Part shown: piece by piece, positions 37,472-50,422 of the stretch
Layout of the letters: each line of letters opens with the position of its first letter
Position numbering within the stretch: the first letter of the stretch is position 1
Origin: Myxococcaceae bacterium
GTDB taxonomy: Bacteria > Myxococcota > Myxococcia > Myxococcales > Myxococcaceae
Assembly (NCBI GenBank): GCA_017881265.1
Contig: JADGRA010000005.1
Span: 1-64,000, forward strand
Direction of reading: 5' to 3'
DNA: 64,000 nt
Position numbers and translations under genes: made by a program
Notes under the pieces: model-generated
What the model was told of the DNA's origin: nothing
The model's input: only the letters and a program-made list of their open reading frames with translations
Database searches by the model: none

Positions 37472-38329
37472 TTAGCGCAGGCTGTCGAGCCAGGCGGTGG
37501 TGCGCTGGACCGCCTCCGTGAAGGACGGGGCGACGAAGATGACGTCCTGGTAGACGGTCGGGTCGTAGGGCCGGGCCGCCATGTGTTCAAAGTTGAGCGG
37601 GACCAACTGTGCTTCCCGGCTGAAGCGCTCCAGCTCGCCGAAGGACGACAGGAGCCCGGCCCCGTAGGCCTTCAGCTTTCCGTCCTCGTAGGCGGCGCCG
37701 AATTCCAGGGTGTACCAGTACACGCGCTCAATCTGCTTCAGCACATCCTCGGACACGCGCTCGGCGGCACGGCCGAAGGCCCGGTTGATTTCGGCGAAGC
37801 CCGGGTCGGCCAGCGTGGCTGCGTGGCCCACCATTTCGTGCACCACGTCGGGCTCGGGCGTGTAGAGCGGGACGGTGTGGTGACGGATGTACTGGGTGGA
37901 GAGGAACTGGTCGGACTTCAGGTTACCGAGAAACGCCCGGGACGCCACCAGCCCGGCCACCGGCACCATGGTGAAGCCGGTCTTGGGGACGAGCTTGACG
38001 TTCACCTCGCGCAGCTGGGGGATGTGCGTGCGCGGGAAGGCGAAGTGCGCCGAGCAGTAGCGGTATTCGCGAGAGCCGAAGCGGTCGTGCAGCGGAGCCA
38101 GGTGCTGCCACACCGTCTCCCAGACGCCATGTTCCACGGCGCTGTACTCCACCTCCGGCATCGGGTCTCCCACCCGCCAGCGCAGCGCCCGCTGCGCGAT
38201 GGCGTTCCGCCGCAGCCGGTACACCGGGTCCCGGAAGCCGGGGTGGTTCTGGTCGAGCTCGACCAAATCCTCCTCTCCGGTGTGTGGCCCGGAGGCTTTC
38301 GTGGCAGGGGGAGTGGGGTCGGCAGTCAT
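37472..38329 (-). CDS. phhA: Phenylalanine 4-monooxygenase
   Basis: Pterin-dependent aromatic amino acid hydroxylase of 285 residues, converting phenylalanine to tyrosine. The iron ligands are seen in PDVVHEMVGHAATLADPGFAE (two His) and YWYTLEFGAAYEDGKLKAYGAGLLSSFGEL (Glu). The length and lack of a regulatory ACT domain are typical of bacterial monomeric enzymes. I start at ATG 38329 (MTADPTPPATKAS), preceded by GGGAAG; the ORF track extension to 38611 runs into the divergent gene. No pterin dehydratase (phhB) is adjacent. It probably serves phenylalanine catabolism or tyrosine supply. Confidence 0.93.
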   Translation of the reverse strand: MTADPTPPATKASGPHTGEEDLVELDQNHPGFRDPVYRLRRNAIAQRALRWRVGDPMPEVEYSAVEHGVWETVWQHLAPLHDRFGSREYRYCSAHFAFPRTHIPQLREVNVKLVPKTGFTMVPVAGLVASRAFLGNLKSDQFLSTQYIRHHTVPLYTPEPDVVHEMVGHAATLADPGFAEINRAFGRAAERVSEDVLKQIERVYWYTLEFGAAYEDGKLKAYGAGLLSSFGELERFSREAQLVPLNFEHMAARPYDPTVYQDVIFVAPSFTEAVQRTTAWLDSLR

Positions 38330-38456
38330 CTCAACTTCCCATTGTAAACCCTTCGACCCACGGCTGCCTGACGGGCCCCGCACCGAAGGCTTGGCCGCCC
38401 GCGCGCCCTCGCCCGCCAGCACACCTTGGGCCTGCGCCCCCACGGTGCGGAGAGCC

Positions 38457-39971
38457 ATGCTACTGCTGGCCCTCACGGTGCCCCCGCCACCACCCGAGGA
38501 AGTCTGCGCCTCGCCCATTGGCCGCGCCCTGGTGCGCATCCTTCTGGCCTCTGTTGGTGCGCTGCCCGCTGGCACGCGGGACGCGCTGGCGCGGACGGTG
38601 GGCCGAGTCATTTATGCCCTGGGCATCCGCCGGCAGCTGACGTTGGAGCAGCTGGGCTGGGCCTTCCCCGGCTGGAGCGCGGAGGAACGTCGCCGCGTCG
38701 CCCGCCGGACGTATGCGCACATGGCCACCGCGGCGCTGGACGCGGCGCTCTCCCAGAAGGTGTCCGCCGATGCCTTGGCCGCCGCCGTGCTGCGCGAGGA
38801 AAGCCTGGCCATCGAGCGCGCCCTCGCCAGGGGCAAGGGCGTGCTCCTCGCCTCGGCGCATTTCGGCAACTGGGAGCTTCTCGGCGAGGGCCTGGCGCGC
38901 CAGGGCGTGCCCCTGCACGCGGTGGTCCGGCCGCTCAAGGGGGCCTTCAACGCGGAGGTGGTGGCGGGACGGGTGCGCGCGGGCATGCGCCTCATCTCCC
39001 CGCGCAACGCGCTGCGCGGGGCGCTGGCGGAGCTGCGCCGCAACCAGGCGGTGGCAGTCCTTTTCGACCAGGCCATCGGCGGAAAGCACGCCCTCTTCGT
39101 CCCCTTCTTCGGGCGTCCGGCGGCGACGACGCCGCTGCTCAGCATGGCGGCCATGCTGTCCGGTGCCCCGGTGCTGGTGGTGCTGGCCCGCCGGGTGGGC
39201 GAGGCGCTGCACGTCCAGGTCGAGGGCCCCTTTCCGGTGCCGTCCACCGGGGACCGCCAGCGCGACCTCTGGACGCACACCGCCACCCTCACCGAGGTGC
39301 TGGAGCGCCAAATCCGCGCGGCCCCGGACCAGTGGCTGTGGCTGCACCGGCGCTGGAAGCTGCCCGCGCCGCCGGCCGAGACGCTTCGCCTGGAGTTGCT
39401 GGCGCTCGCCGCGGATGACGAGCATGTGCGGCGGCTGCTGGCCGCGGACGGGCGCCTCTTCGACGGGTACGCCCCCGAGATGGAGGCCGTCCACCGCCGC
39501 AACGGGGCTCGCCTGGCCGAGCTGGTGGAGGCCCACGGCTGGCCGGGGCGGTCGCTGGCCGGAGAGGACGGTGCCGAGGCCGCCTGGCGCATCGTCCAGC
39601 ACGCCATTGGAGAGCCTGCCCTGCAGCGGCGTTGCCTGCCGCTGCTCGAGGCGGCTGCCGCTGCGGGCGAAGTGCCGGCGCTGCAGCCCGCCATGCTAGC
39701 GGACCGCATCCGCTACTTCGAGGGGCGCCCGCAGCGCTACGGCACCACCGTCGGCTGGGACGCCGACGGACGGCTGAGCCCGGGTCCCCTGGAGGCGCCG
39801 GAGGACGTCGACGTGCGCCGGGCGGCCCTCGGCCTGCCTCCGCTGGCCGCTTTCCTGGAGCCGACTTCCGAAGCGGACACAGGCGACCTCCCGGTGCGTC
39901 GCCCGGCCGACCCGGCCAAGCACCATGCCGACTTCGAGGCGTGGGCGCACCGGGTGGGCTGGCGCATGTGA
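38457..39971 (+). CDS. LpxL-type acyltransferase fused to DUF6624
   Basis: Protein of about 504 residues with two modules. Residues about 15-300 are a lysophospholipid/lipid A acyltransferase of the LpxL/HtrB family: catalytic HFGNWE (H135, E140), RPLKGAFNAEVVAGRVRAG, FDQAIGGKHALFVPFFGRPA and the DQWLWLHRRWK end motif. Residues about 310-475 resemble DUF6624: AEMEAVHRRNGARLAELVEAHGWPGRSLAGEDGAEAAW, IVQHA, DRIRYFEGRPQRYGTTVGWD. The frame is open across both parts with no stop, so it reads as a natural fusion. The acyltransferase part likely adds a secondary acyl chain to lipid A or another lipid; the role of DUF6624 is unknown. It is divergent from phhA. Confidence 0.8.
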   Translation: MLLLALTVPPPPPEEVCASPIGRALVRILLASVGALPAGTRDALARTVGRVIYALGIRRQLTLEQLGWAFPGWSAEERRRVARRTYAHMATAALDAALSQKVSADALAAAVLREESLAIERALARGKGVLLASAHFGNWELLGEGLARQGVPLHAVVRPLKGAFNAEVVAGRVRAGMRLISPRNALRGALAELRRNQAVAVLFDQAIGGKHALFVPFFGRPAATTPLLSMAAMLSGAPVLVVLARRVGEALHVQVEGPFPVPSTGDRQRDLWTHTATLTEVLERQIRAAPDQWLWLHRRWKLPAPPAETLRLELLALAADDEHVRRLLAADGRLFDGYAPEMEAVHRRNGARLAELVEAHGWPGRSLAGEDGAEAAWRIVQHAIGEPALQRRCLPLLEAAAAAGEVPALQPAMLADRIRYFEGRPQRYGTTVGWDADGRLSPGPLEAPEDVDVRRAALGLPPLAAFLEPTSEADTGDLPVRRPADPAKHHADFEAWAHRVGWRM

Positions 39972-40026
39972 CGGCAGGGCGGCCGGGGCGTTAAGACTCG
40001 CGAGGCAGTGCACGGGAGGCAAGCGC

Positions 40027-40977
40027 GTGGGTGACGACCGTCGGGACTCGCTGGACGAGAGCGTGGCGCGGATGCGACAGGCGATGGACCGGGCCTGGCA
40101 CGGGACGCTGCAGCAGGCGACAGACCCGCGCGAGTGGAGGGACGCCTGGCGCGAGCAGCGGCGTGTCTTGCGTGCGCAGCGGCGGCTGCGGCGAAAGGGC
40201 TCCAAAGTGCGGGGAGCCGTCTTCCTGGGGGTGGCGGCCATCCTCACCTACCTGGTCATCGACGGCGGGCCCTTCTGGCTGATGTGGGTCGCCCTCGGTT
40301 TAACCCTGTCTGGCTTCAGCCAGATTTTTCGCGAGGCCTTCACCGGCGAGAAGCCCGGGGACGTCGTCGAGGGAGAGGCCACGCCGGTGGCCCACCCGGC
40401 CCAGGACCCGACCAACCTCGCTCGGGTGGATGCCCTTTGCGACAAGCTGCTGGAGGAGCTCAAGAAGGGGCCGGCGGTGCTGCGCGAGGTGGTGCGCAAC
40501 CCCGAGCAGTCGGTGCGGGGACTGCGCGACACCATCCACGAGTTGGCCAGGCGCGAAGCAGAAGTCCGCGCCCTGGTGACGAATGCCGACGGCGAGCGCC
40601 TGCAGCGCGAGCGGGTGGACGTCGTTGCGCGGCGGGACTCCGCCACGGACGCCGTGACGCGCGAGCGCTGGGAGGGCGCCCTCAAGGCGCTGGATGCGCA
40701 GTTGCAGCACCGAGAGACGATGCGCACCCACGGGGCGCGCCTGGAGGCCGAGCGAGTGCGGCTGGGGTACACCCTGGAAAACCTCTACACCCAGGTGCTG
40801 GCGGTCCGCTCGACGGCCGGCGCGGACGCGGGCCAGCAGCTGAAGGCAGGTGTGGAACGGCTGGGAGACGAGATTTCGGCCGTCGCCGACGCGCTCGAGT
40901 CGATGCAGGCGGTGGACGCAGGCGCGGCCGGGTCCCCGGAGACGGCCCCCTTGCAGACGCCCCGCACGCGGGTGTGA
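40027..40977 (+). CDS. Two-TM coiled-coil membrane protein, unknown function
   Basis: Protein of 316 residues from GTG 40027, which has GGGAGG 8 bases upstream. The N-terminal 55 residues are strongly charged (REWRDAWREQRRVLRAQRRL). Two adjacent membrane helices follow at about 60-100 (VFLGVAAILTYLVIDGG and FWLMWVALGLTLSGFS), then a long charged helical region (about 130-300) with coiled-coil character (RREAEVRALVTNADGERLQRERVD). There is no catalytic motif. It could be a membrane-associated scaffold or a stress-response membrane protein. The next gene is convergent, 16 bases away. Confidence 0.7.
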   Translation: MGDDRRDSLDESVARMRQAMDRAWHGTLQQATDPREWRDAWREQRRVLRAQRRLRRKGSKVRGAVFLGVAAILTYLVIDGGPFWLMWVALGLTLSGFSQIFREAFTGEKPGDVVEGEATPVAHPAQDPTNLARVDALCDKLLEELKKGPAVLREVVRNPEQSVRGLRDTIHELARREAEVRALVTNADGERLQRERVDVVARRDSATDAVTRERWEGALKALDAQLQHRETMRTHGARLEAERVRLGYTLENLYTQVLAVRSTAGADAGQQLKAGVERLGDEISAVADALESMQAVDAGAAGSPETAPLQTPRTRV

Positions 40978-40993
40978 GGGCGGGCGGTGCCCT

Positions 40994-41938
40994 TCACCGG
41001 CCGGCGACTGTTCCGCTGACGACGGCGCCGTCCCGTTCCGTCCAGTACGCGTGCGCCAGACACGGCGTGCTGTGGGCGAGGCCCACCCGGCCGGAGGCGT
41101 CGAGCAGCACGAGTCCCCCTTGCCCGCCCACGCGCTGGGACAACAGCGCCACCGCGGCTTCGGCGGCCGCTTGCGCGTCCAGTCCGCGCTCCAGCGCCTG
41201 CAGGGCGCGCATGGCGAGGCCCACGCGCAGAATGTGCTCGCCCCAGCCGGTGCACGCCACGCCGCCGAGCCCGTCCTCGGCGCCATAGCCAATGCCCGGC
41301 AGCGGGGCGTCCCCCACGCGGCCGGGCAGGCTGAAGGACACGCCGCCGGTGCTGTTGCCGGCGGCCATTCGCCCCGCCGCGTCCAGCGCCACGGCACCCA
41401 CCGTGTCCGCGGGCCCGAAGCTGTCCGAGGCCTTGCGCGTCCCGGCGAGGAATTCCTCGTACAGGGCTTGTTCCCGCACGACGACCAGCGAACGGTTGTC
41501 CACCGCTTCGAAACCTTGCGCCCGGGCGAAGGCCTCAGCGCCTTCACCCACCAGCAAGTGGTGCTCGCTCGCCTCCAGCACGCGCCGCGCCAGGGAGATG
41601 GGATTCCTGAAGTGCTTCACCACCGCCACCGCTCCCACCTTGAGGGAAGTGCCGTCCATGAGGCCAGCATCCAGTTCCACCGAGCCATCGGCGACCAGGA
41701 CCGAGCCTGTGCCCGCATCGAAGGTGGGGTCGTCCTCCATCACCCGGATGGCCGCCTCGACGGCGTCCAGCGCCGAGCCACCGCGCTGAAGGACATCGCG
41801 GCCCCGCTCCGCGGCCACCCTGCAGCCGCCCCGGTGCGCCTCGCGCCGCGCGGCAGGAATGCTCCAGGCCCCTCCGTGCACCACCAGCGCTGGAGAGACC
41901 CGCGCCCCCGCTGCCTTCGCTGAGCGCGTCGCTGCCAA
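40994..41938 (-). CDS. Isoaspartyl peptidase/L-asparaginase (Ntn hydrolase)
   Basis: Plant-type asparaginase of about 314 residues that hydrolyses isoaspartyl dipeptides or asparagine. It self-cleaves before the nucleophilic Thr in ADTVGAVALDAAGRMAAGNSTGG; the N-terminal half holds VVHGGAW and DAGTGSVL, and the C-terminal half GVACTGWGEHILR. The start is uncertain: TTG 41938 lies 7 bases after the gltD stop and is the best in-frame choice that keeps VSPALVVHGGAW. The ORF track start inside gltD is rejected. As third gene of the gltBD operon, its release of aspartate and ammonia fits nitrogen metabolism. Confidence 0.87.
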   Translation of the reverse strand: MAATRSAKAAGARVSPALVVHGGAWSIPAARREAHRGGCRVAAERGRDVLQRGGSALDAVEAAIRVMEDDPTFDAGTGSVLVADGSVELDAGLMDGTSLKVGAVAVVKHFRNPISLARRVLEASEHHLLVGEGAEAFARAQGFEAVDNRSLVVVREQALYEEFLAGTRKASDSFGPADTVGAVALDAAGRMAAGNSTGGVSFSLPGRVGDAPLPGIGYGAEDGLGGVACTGWGEHILRVGLAMRALQALERGLDAQAAAEAAVALLSQRVGGQGGLVLLDASGRVGLAHSTPCLAHAYWTERDGAVVSGTVAGR

Positions 41939-41945
41939 GCCCCTG

Positions 41946-43412
41946 CTACCGGGTGAAGGGTTGGTGGACGCCGCGGGTGGGCAGCCGGGAGGGCTGCCCG
42001 GTGAGCCAGGCGTCGGCGGCGCGGGCCGCCTCGCGCCCGTCGGAGATGGCCCAGACGATGAGGCTGGCCCCGCGGCTGGCGTCGCCGGCCGCGAAGACGC
42101 CCGGGGCCGAGGTGGCGAAGGCGTTGTCCACGCGGATGTTGCCGCGCGCGTCGAGCGCGAGGCCAAGTTGCTGGCTCAACAAGGTGGTCTCCGGGCCGAC
42201 GAAGCCCATCGCCAGCACCACCATGTCCACCGGGTAGGCGACTTCGCTACCAGGTACCTCGACGAAGCGCCAGGCGCCGTTCGGCTCCCGCGCCAGCTCC
42301 ACGTGGACGGCGTGCAGGGCACCCAGCCGGCCGTCTTCTCCGGTGAGTTTCTGCGTCATGAGGCCGAACGCCCGCTCGCCGCCCTCCTCCTGGCTCGACG
42401 ACGTCCGGAACACGAGCGGCCACTGCGGCCAGGGGTTGTTGGTGGCGCGCTCGCGCGGGGGCATGGGTAGCAACTCAATCTGCCGGACGTCGGCGGCCTG
42501 CTGTCGGAGCGCCGTGCCGAGGCAGTCCGAGCCGGTGTCCCCGCCGCCGAGGATGATGACGCGCCTGCCGTGCGCCGTGGGCGCGTCGACCGGCACCAGC
42601 TGGCCGGCCAGACGCCGGTTCTGCGCCTCGAGAAAGTCCATCGCCCGCACCACGCCGTGGAGCTCGCGTCCCGGCACCTCCAGCTCCCGCGGGCGCTGTG
42701 CCCCGACCGCCAGGACCAGCGCGTCGTGGCTCGCCCGCAGCGCCTCGAACGTGGGCTCGCGTCCCACGTCGACGCCGGTCCGGAAGAGCACGCCCTCCTC
42801 CTCCAGCACCGCCAGTCGTCGGTCGATGACCCACTTCTCCAGCTTGAAATCCGGGATGCCGTAGCGCAGCAGCCCGCCGAGGGAGGGGGCCCTCTCATAC
42901 ACGGTGACGGTGTGACCGGCCTGGTTCAGCTGCGCCGCGGCCGCCAGCCCGGCCGGACCGCTGCCCACCACCGCCACGTGCTTTCCGGTGCGCAATGGGG
43001 GAGGACGCGCACGCACCCACCCTTCCTGGAAGGCCCGCTCGACAATCTCCTTCTCCACTGTCTCGATGGCCACCGCGTCCTGGTCGATGGCCAGCACGCA
43101 GGCCGCCTCGCAGGGCGCCGGGCAGAGCCGCCCGGTGAATTCGGGAAAGTTGTTGGTGCTATTGAGCGAGAGAAACGCGGCTTCCCAGTGGTTTCGGAAG
43201 ACCTGCTCATTGAATTCGGGGATGAGGTTTCCGAGGGGGCAGCCCTGGTGGCAGAAGGGCACGCCGCAGTCCATGCACCGTCCCGCTTGCTGCCGAGCGG
43301 TCTCCTCGCTCAGCGCCTCGGTGAATTCGGTCCAGTCGTGCAGGCGCTCGGACTTGGCCCGCTTGGCCGGTGCCGCCCGCCGCCACTCCATGAAGCCGGT
43401 CACCTTGCCCAA
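41946..43412 (-). CDS. gltD: Glutamate synthase (NADPH) small subunit
   Basis: Beta subunit of GOGAT, 488 residues, transferring electrons from NADPH through FAD and iron-sulfur clusters to GltB. Cys motifs for [4Fe-4S] clusters are in the N-terminal domain: CMDCGVPFCHQGCPLGN and CPAPCEAAC. The FAD-binding site is VVGSGPAGLAAAAQL and the NADPH-binding site IILGGGDTGSDC. ATSAPGVFAAGDASRGASLIVWAI is the closing FAD motif. The start is TTG 43412, giving the canonical MGKVTGFMEW with GGAAGG upstream. It lies 8 bases after gltB. Confidence 0.95.
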   Translation of the reverse strand: MGKVTGFMEWRRAAPAKRAKSERLHDWTEFTEALSEETARQQAGRCMDCGVPFCHQGCPLGNLIPEFNEQVFRNHWEAAFLSLNSTNNFPEFTGRLCPAPCEAACVLAIDQDAVAIETVEKEIVERAFQEGWVRARPPPLRTGKHVAVVGSGPAGLAAAAQLNQAGHTVTVYERAPSLGGLLRYGIPDFKLEKWVIDRRLAVLEEEGVLFRTGVDVGREPTFEALRASHDALVLAVGAQRPRELEVPGRELHGVVRAMDFLEAQNRRLAGQLVPVDAPTAHGRRVIILGGGDTGSDCLGTALRQQAADVRQIELLPMPPRERATNNPWPQWPLVFRTSSSQEEGGERAFGLMTQKLTGEDGRLGALHAVHVELAREPNGAWRFVEVPGSEVAYPVDMVVLAMGFVGPETTLLSQQLGLALDARGNIRVDNAFATSAPGVFAAGDASRGASLIVWAISDGREAARAADAWLTGQPSRLPTRGVHQPFTR

Positions 43413-43420
43413 AGTACGCG

Positions 43421-47965
<4,545 letters not shown>

Positions 47966-48010
47966 CCGCGACCCTCCTGTCCGCCCTGCGGGGAAGCAGG
48001 ACGGATGAGA

Positions 48011-48040
48011 ACTGTAATGCGATGCGTCGGCTGGACTCAA
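48011..48040 (-). promoter_or_regulatory. Candidate gltB promoter
   Basis: On the minus strand, TTGAGT (48040-48035) and TACAGT (48016-48011) are separated by 18 bases, 45 bases before the chosen gltB start. The 105-base gap between the barrel-protein stop and gltB holds no other recognisable signal. Confidence 0.5.
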
Positions 48041-48070
48041 CGCCGGCCGGGCGGGCGTCCCAGGGGGCCT

Positions 48071-49651
48071 TCACAGGGCCATTCGCAGACCGACCCCCAG
48101 CTGAAGGATGGGGGAGTGGACGGTCACCGTGGCGGGCTTGGTCGTCGGTGGGTTGGTGGGCGGCGTCGTGTAGAACTGGACGTCGGGGATGGTGAAGCCC
48201 AGGCGGAACTCGCCGCCCAGGTGGCCGTAATCCACTGCCGTATAGGCCTCCACCTGCAGGTAACTCAGCACCGTGACGATGAAATCCAGCCGGGTGATGG
48301 CGCTGACGTCGCTGAGGTTGCCGATGGTGGTCAGCACCCACGTCGTCCTGGCCGTCGTGTCGAGCAACGTCGCGCTGAAGGCCAGGTAATTCCGCCCGAC
48401 ATAGAACGGCTGGTAGGCGCCTTCGAGGATGAGGTTGGGGTACTGCTTGGAGCCGAAGCTGCCGGTGTTGAAGAAGTACTCGACACCGAAGGTGATGCTC
48501 TTGTTGCCCTCGAGGTTGAGCGAGTAGGTGGCGCCCGCCACCGCCTGGTAGACCGGGAGGGAGGGTTGCTGGACTGGGCCGAAGGGGTAGCCGCCGTAGG
48601 TGCCTGGCTGGACGATGCTGCTGGCTGCCGTCGCCCCACAATTCAGGCTGTTGGGCAGGTCCAGACACTGCTTCACCACCGCCTCGGCGTAGAGGTCGAC
48701 GTCGCCCAGTCCCCCTGTCGCGTACGCGCCCACGCGCCAGGCGCGGTTCTTCTGGGCGAGCCCGTTCACCCCCACCGCCCCGCCCTTGAAGTCGTATTCG
48801 ATTTGCCCGGCGCCCCCGACGTCTTCCAGCACGCCGTTGGTGTTGTTCTGGGTGCCGGTGATGACGTTGATGGAGCCACCAGCGGTGCCCAGGGTGTTGG
48901 TGTTCTGCGTGGGCTCGAACACGGCCACCGCGGTGAAGTTGAGCCCCACCTTCTCCCAGGGGATTTGCACGCGGAGCATGCTCACGCCGAGCCGTGCGTC
49001 GAAGATGGCGAGCGGGTCCCTCGGCCGGCTGGCCAGGAAGTCGTCCGGGTTAAAGTACTGGCCGGCTCCCCATTTGACGTGCTGCCGTCCGACGGTGAAG
49101 AAGGCGGCGCGCGCGATGTCGAAGCTGAGCCAGGCCGAATCCAGGTAGACGGCCGGATTGGTGACGGATTGGATTCCGGCAGTGGGAACCCCGGTCACGA
49201 AGACGGTGCTGCCAAGCAGCGGGTCATAGGTAAGGCGACCGAGCACGAAGGCGCGCAGCCGGTCCGTGGGGCGGGCATCCAGGTACACGTCCAAAAGCGT
49301 GGGCAGCGAGAGGCTGGACTGGCCGACGTCCTGGTCCTGCGAGATGACGGTGATGGCGCGGATGTAGAACTGCCCGCCGATTTTGAGCGCATCCTCCTTC
49401 ACCAACCCCGCGGCGAAGGCATCCTGCGCTGGAGCGCCGGTGAGAATCTGCTGCTCGCCGGCGGCGCTGGTGCGGTCCGGTGCCGGTCCGGCGCTCGGAA
49501 TGAGCGGCGGGCCCGACGGGGCTGCCGCAGGGGCCCCGGGCGTCCCCGCGTCGGGGGGCGCCCCGAAGAGGGCCTCCTCGTCGGGGCGCCCCTGCGCCAG
49601 GGCATTGCCGGCGAGCAGTCCCAGAAGGAGCGCCGCCGCGCGGACTGTCAT
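48071..49651 (-). CDS. Outer-membrane beta-barrel protein, last gene of ABC operon
   Basis: Protein of 526 residues with a signal peptide (MTVRAAALLLGLLAGNALAQ). A disordered Pro/Ala/Gly-rich segment follows to about residue 65. The remainder consists of amphipathic beta strands typical of porin-like barrels (GGQFYIRAITVISQDQDVG, FFTVGRQHVKWGAGQYFNPDDF, NKSITFGVEYFFNTGSFGS, FRLGFTIPDVQFYT). GRQHVKWGAGQYFNPDDFL resembles barrels found with LolA-like proteins and lipid exporters (DUF1302-like), although I cannot confirm the family. ATG 49651 overlaps the stop of the LolA-like gene by 4 bases. It is probably the outer-membrane exit or entry of the transport system encoded upstream. Confidence 0.75.
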   Translation of the reverse strand: MTVRAAALLLGLLAGNALAQGRPDEEALFGAPPDAGTPGAPAAAPSGPPLIPSAGPAPDRTSAAGEQQILTGAPAQDAFAAGLVKEDALKIGGQFYIRAITVISQDQDVGQSSLSLPTLLDVYLDARPTDRLRAFVLGRLTYDPLLGSTVFVTGVPTAGIQSVTNPAVYLDSAWLSFDIARAAFFTVGRQHVKWGAGQYFNPDDFLASRPRDPLAIFDARLGVSMLRVQIPWEKVGLNFTAVAVFEPTQNTNTLGTAGGSINVITGTQNNTNGVLEDVGGAGQIEYDFKGGAVGVNGLAQKNRAWRVGAYATGGLGDVDLYAEAVVKQCLDLPNSLNCGATAASSIVQPGTYGGYPFGPVQQPSLPVYQAVAGATYSLNLEGNKSITFGVEYFFNTGSFGSKQYPNLILEGAYQPFYVGRNYLAFSATLLDTTARTTWVLTTIGNLSDVSAITRLDFIVTVLSYLQVEAYTAVDYGHLGGEFRLGFTIPDVQFYTTPPTNPPTTKPATVTVHSPILQLGVGLRMAL

Positions 49652-50421
49652 CGGCTCTTCGCCTCGAGCCAGGCCTTGGTGAAGATGTTTGCCTCGAGGG
49701 GCCGCAGGTCCACGCTCTTCAGCACGACGATGGTGCTGTTCTCCTTTTCGACCTCGTCGTAGATGCGGATTTCTCCCGGGTACCAGACCTCGGCCTTCTT
49801 CGACTCGCTGTAGAGCTTCTGCCAGCGGGGGTAATAGAGGGTGCGCATGAGGCGGCCGGACAGGGCGAACTCCTGCCGCTTGAGGACGTTGCCACTCGCC
49901 TGGTCCACCCACAGCTTCACCACCGGAAAGGCGACGTCGGTGTTCGGCTTGACCTTCAACTCGAGCTCCCAGACGTCGAATTGCCCGAGCTTGCCCTCGC
50001 CCTTGGAGGTCGCGTCGTATTCCTCGGCCAGCTTCGACTGGTCGAAGTCCGCGCGCCGGCTGTCGGTCCCGGCGATGCGCTCCCGCTCGGTGCGGCGGTC
50101 CCACTTGCCGGTGCCCGGGTCATAGGACCAGAGGTTCTTGTCGAGCCGGATGTAGCCCTTGCCCGCCTCCCCCTTGGGCTTGGTGAAGAGAATCATCAGC
50201 TTCTCGTCCTCGTCGCGCCGGTAGATGAGGGCTTCGCGGGCGATGTCCGTCTTGTCCTTCTCCTTCTGCTCCAGGTAGGCGAGCGACTTGTAGTCGCCGC
50301 TGTTGTGCTGTCGGTAGTCGATGGTCTTGAGGACTTGGAGGACCGCGTCCTGGTTGGCGAGCGGTGCTCCGAGGGCCGGGGTCGCCAACACCAGGCACCA
50401 AAGAAAAAGAGACGTCTTCAA
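49648..50421 (-). CDS. LolA-like outer-membrane lipoprotein-sorting protein (COG2834)
   Basis: Exported protein of 257 residues with a signal peptide (MKTSLFLWCLVLATPALGAP). The body has the LolA/LolB-like pattern of antiparallel strands: SGDYKSLAYLEQKEKDKTD, REALIYRRDEDEKLMILFTKPK, GKGYIRLDKNLWSYDPGTGKWDRR and VVKLWVDQASGNVLKRQEF. This subgroup is common beside RND/MMPL or ABC exporters and is expected to shuttle a lipid or lipid-linked cargo across the periplasm. One base separates it from the upstream permease gene, and it overlaps the barrel gene downstream. Confidence 0.85.
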   Translation of the reverse strand: MKTSLFLWCLVLATPALGAPLANQDAVLQVLKTIDYRQHNSGDYKSLAYLEQKEKDKTDIAREALIYRRDEDEKLMILFTKPKGEAGKGYIRLDKNLWSYDPGTGKWDRRTERERIAGTDSRRADFDQSKLAEEYDATSKGEGKLGQFDVWELELKVKPNTDVAFPVVKLWVDQASGNVLKRQEFALSGRLMRTLYYPRWQKLYSESKKAEVWYPGEIRIYDEVEKENSTIVVLKSVDLRPLEANIFTKAWLEAKSR

Positions 50422-50422
50422 G

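Noticed and set aside
48038-48040. TTG 48040 as the gltB start
   Set aside because: It falls on the predicted -35 box and lacks a ribosome-binding site, whereas TTG 47965 has AGGAGG 7 bases upstream.
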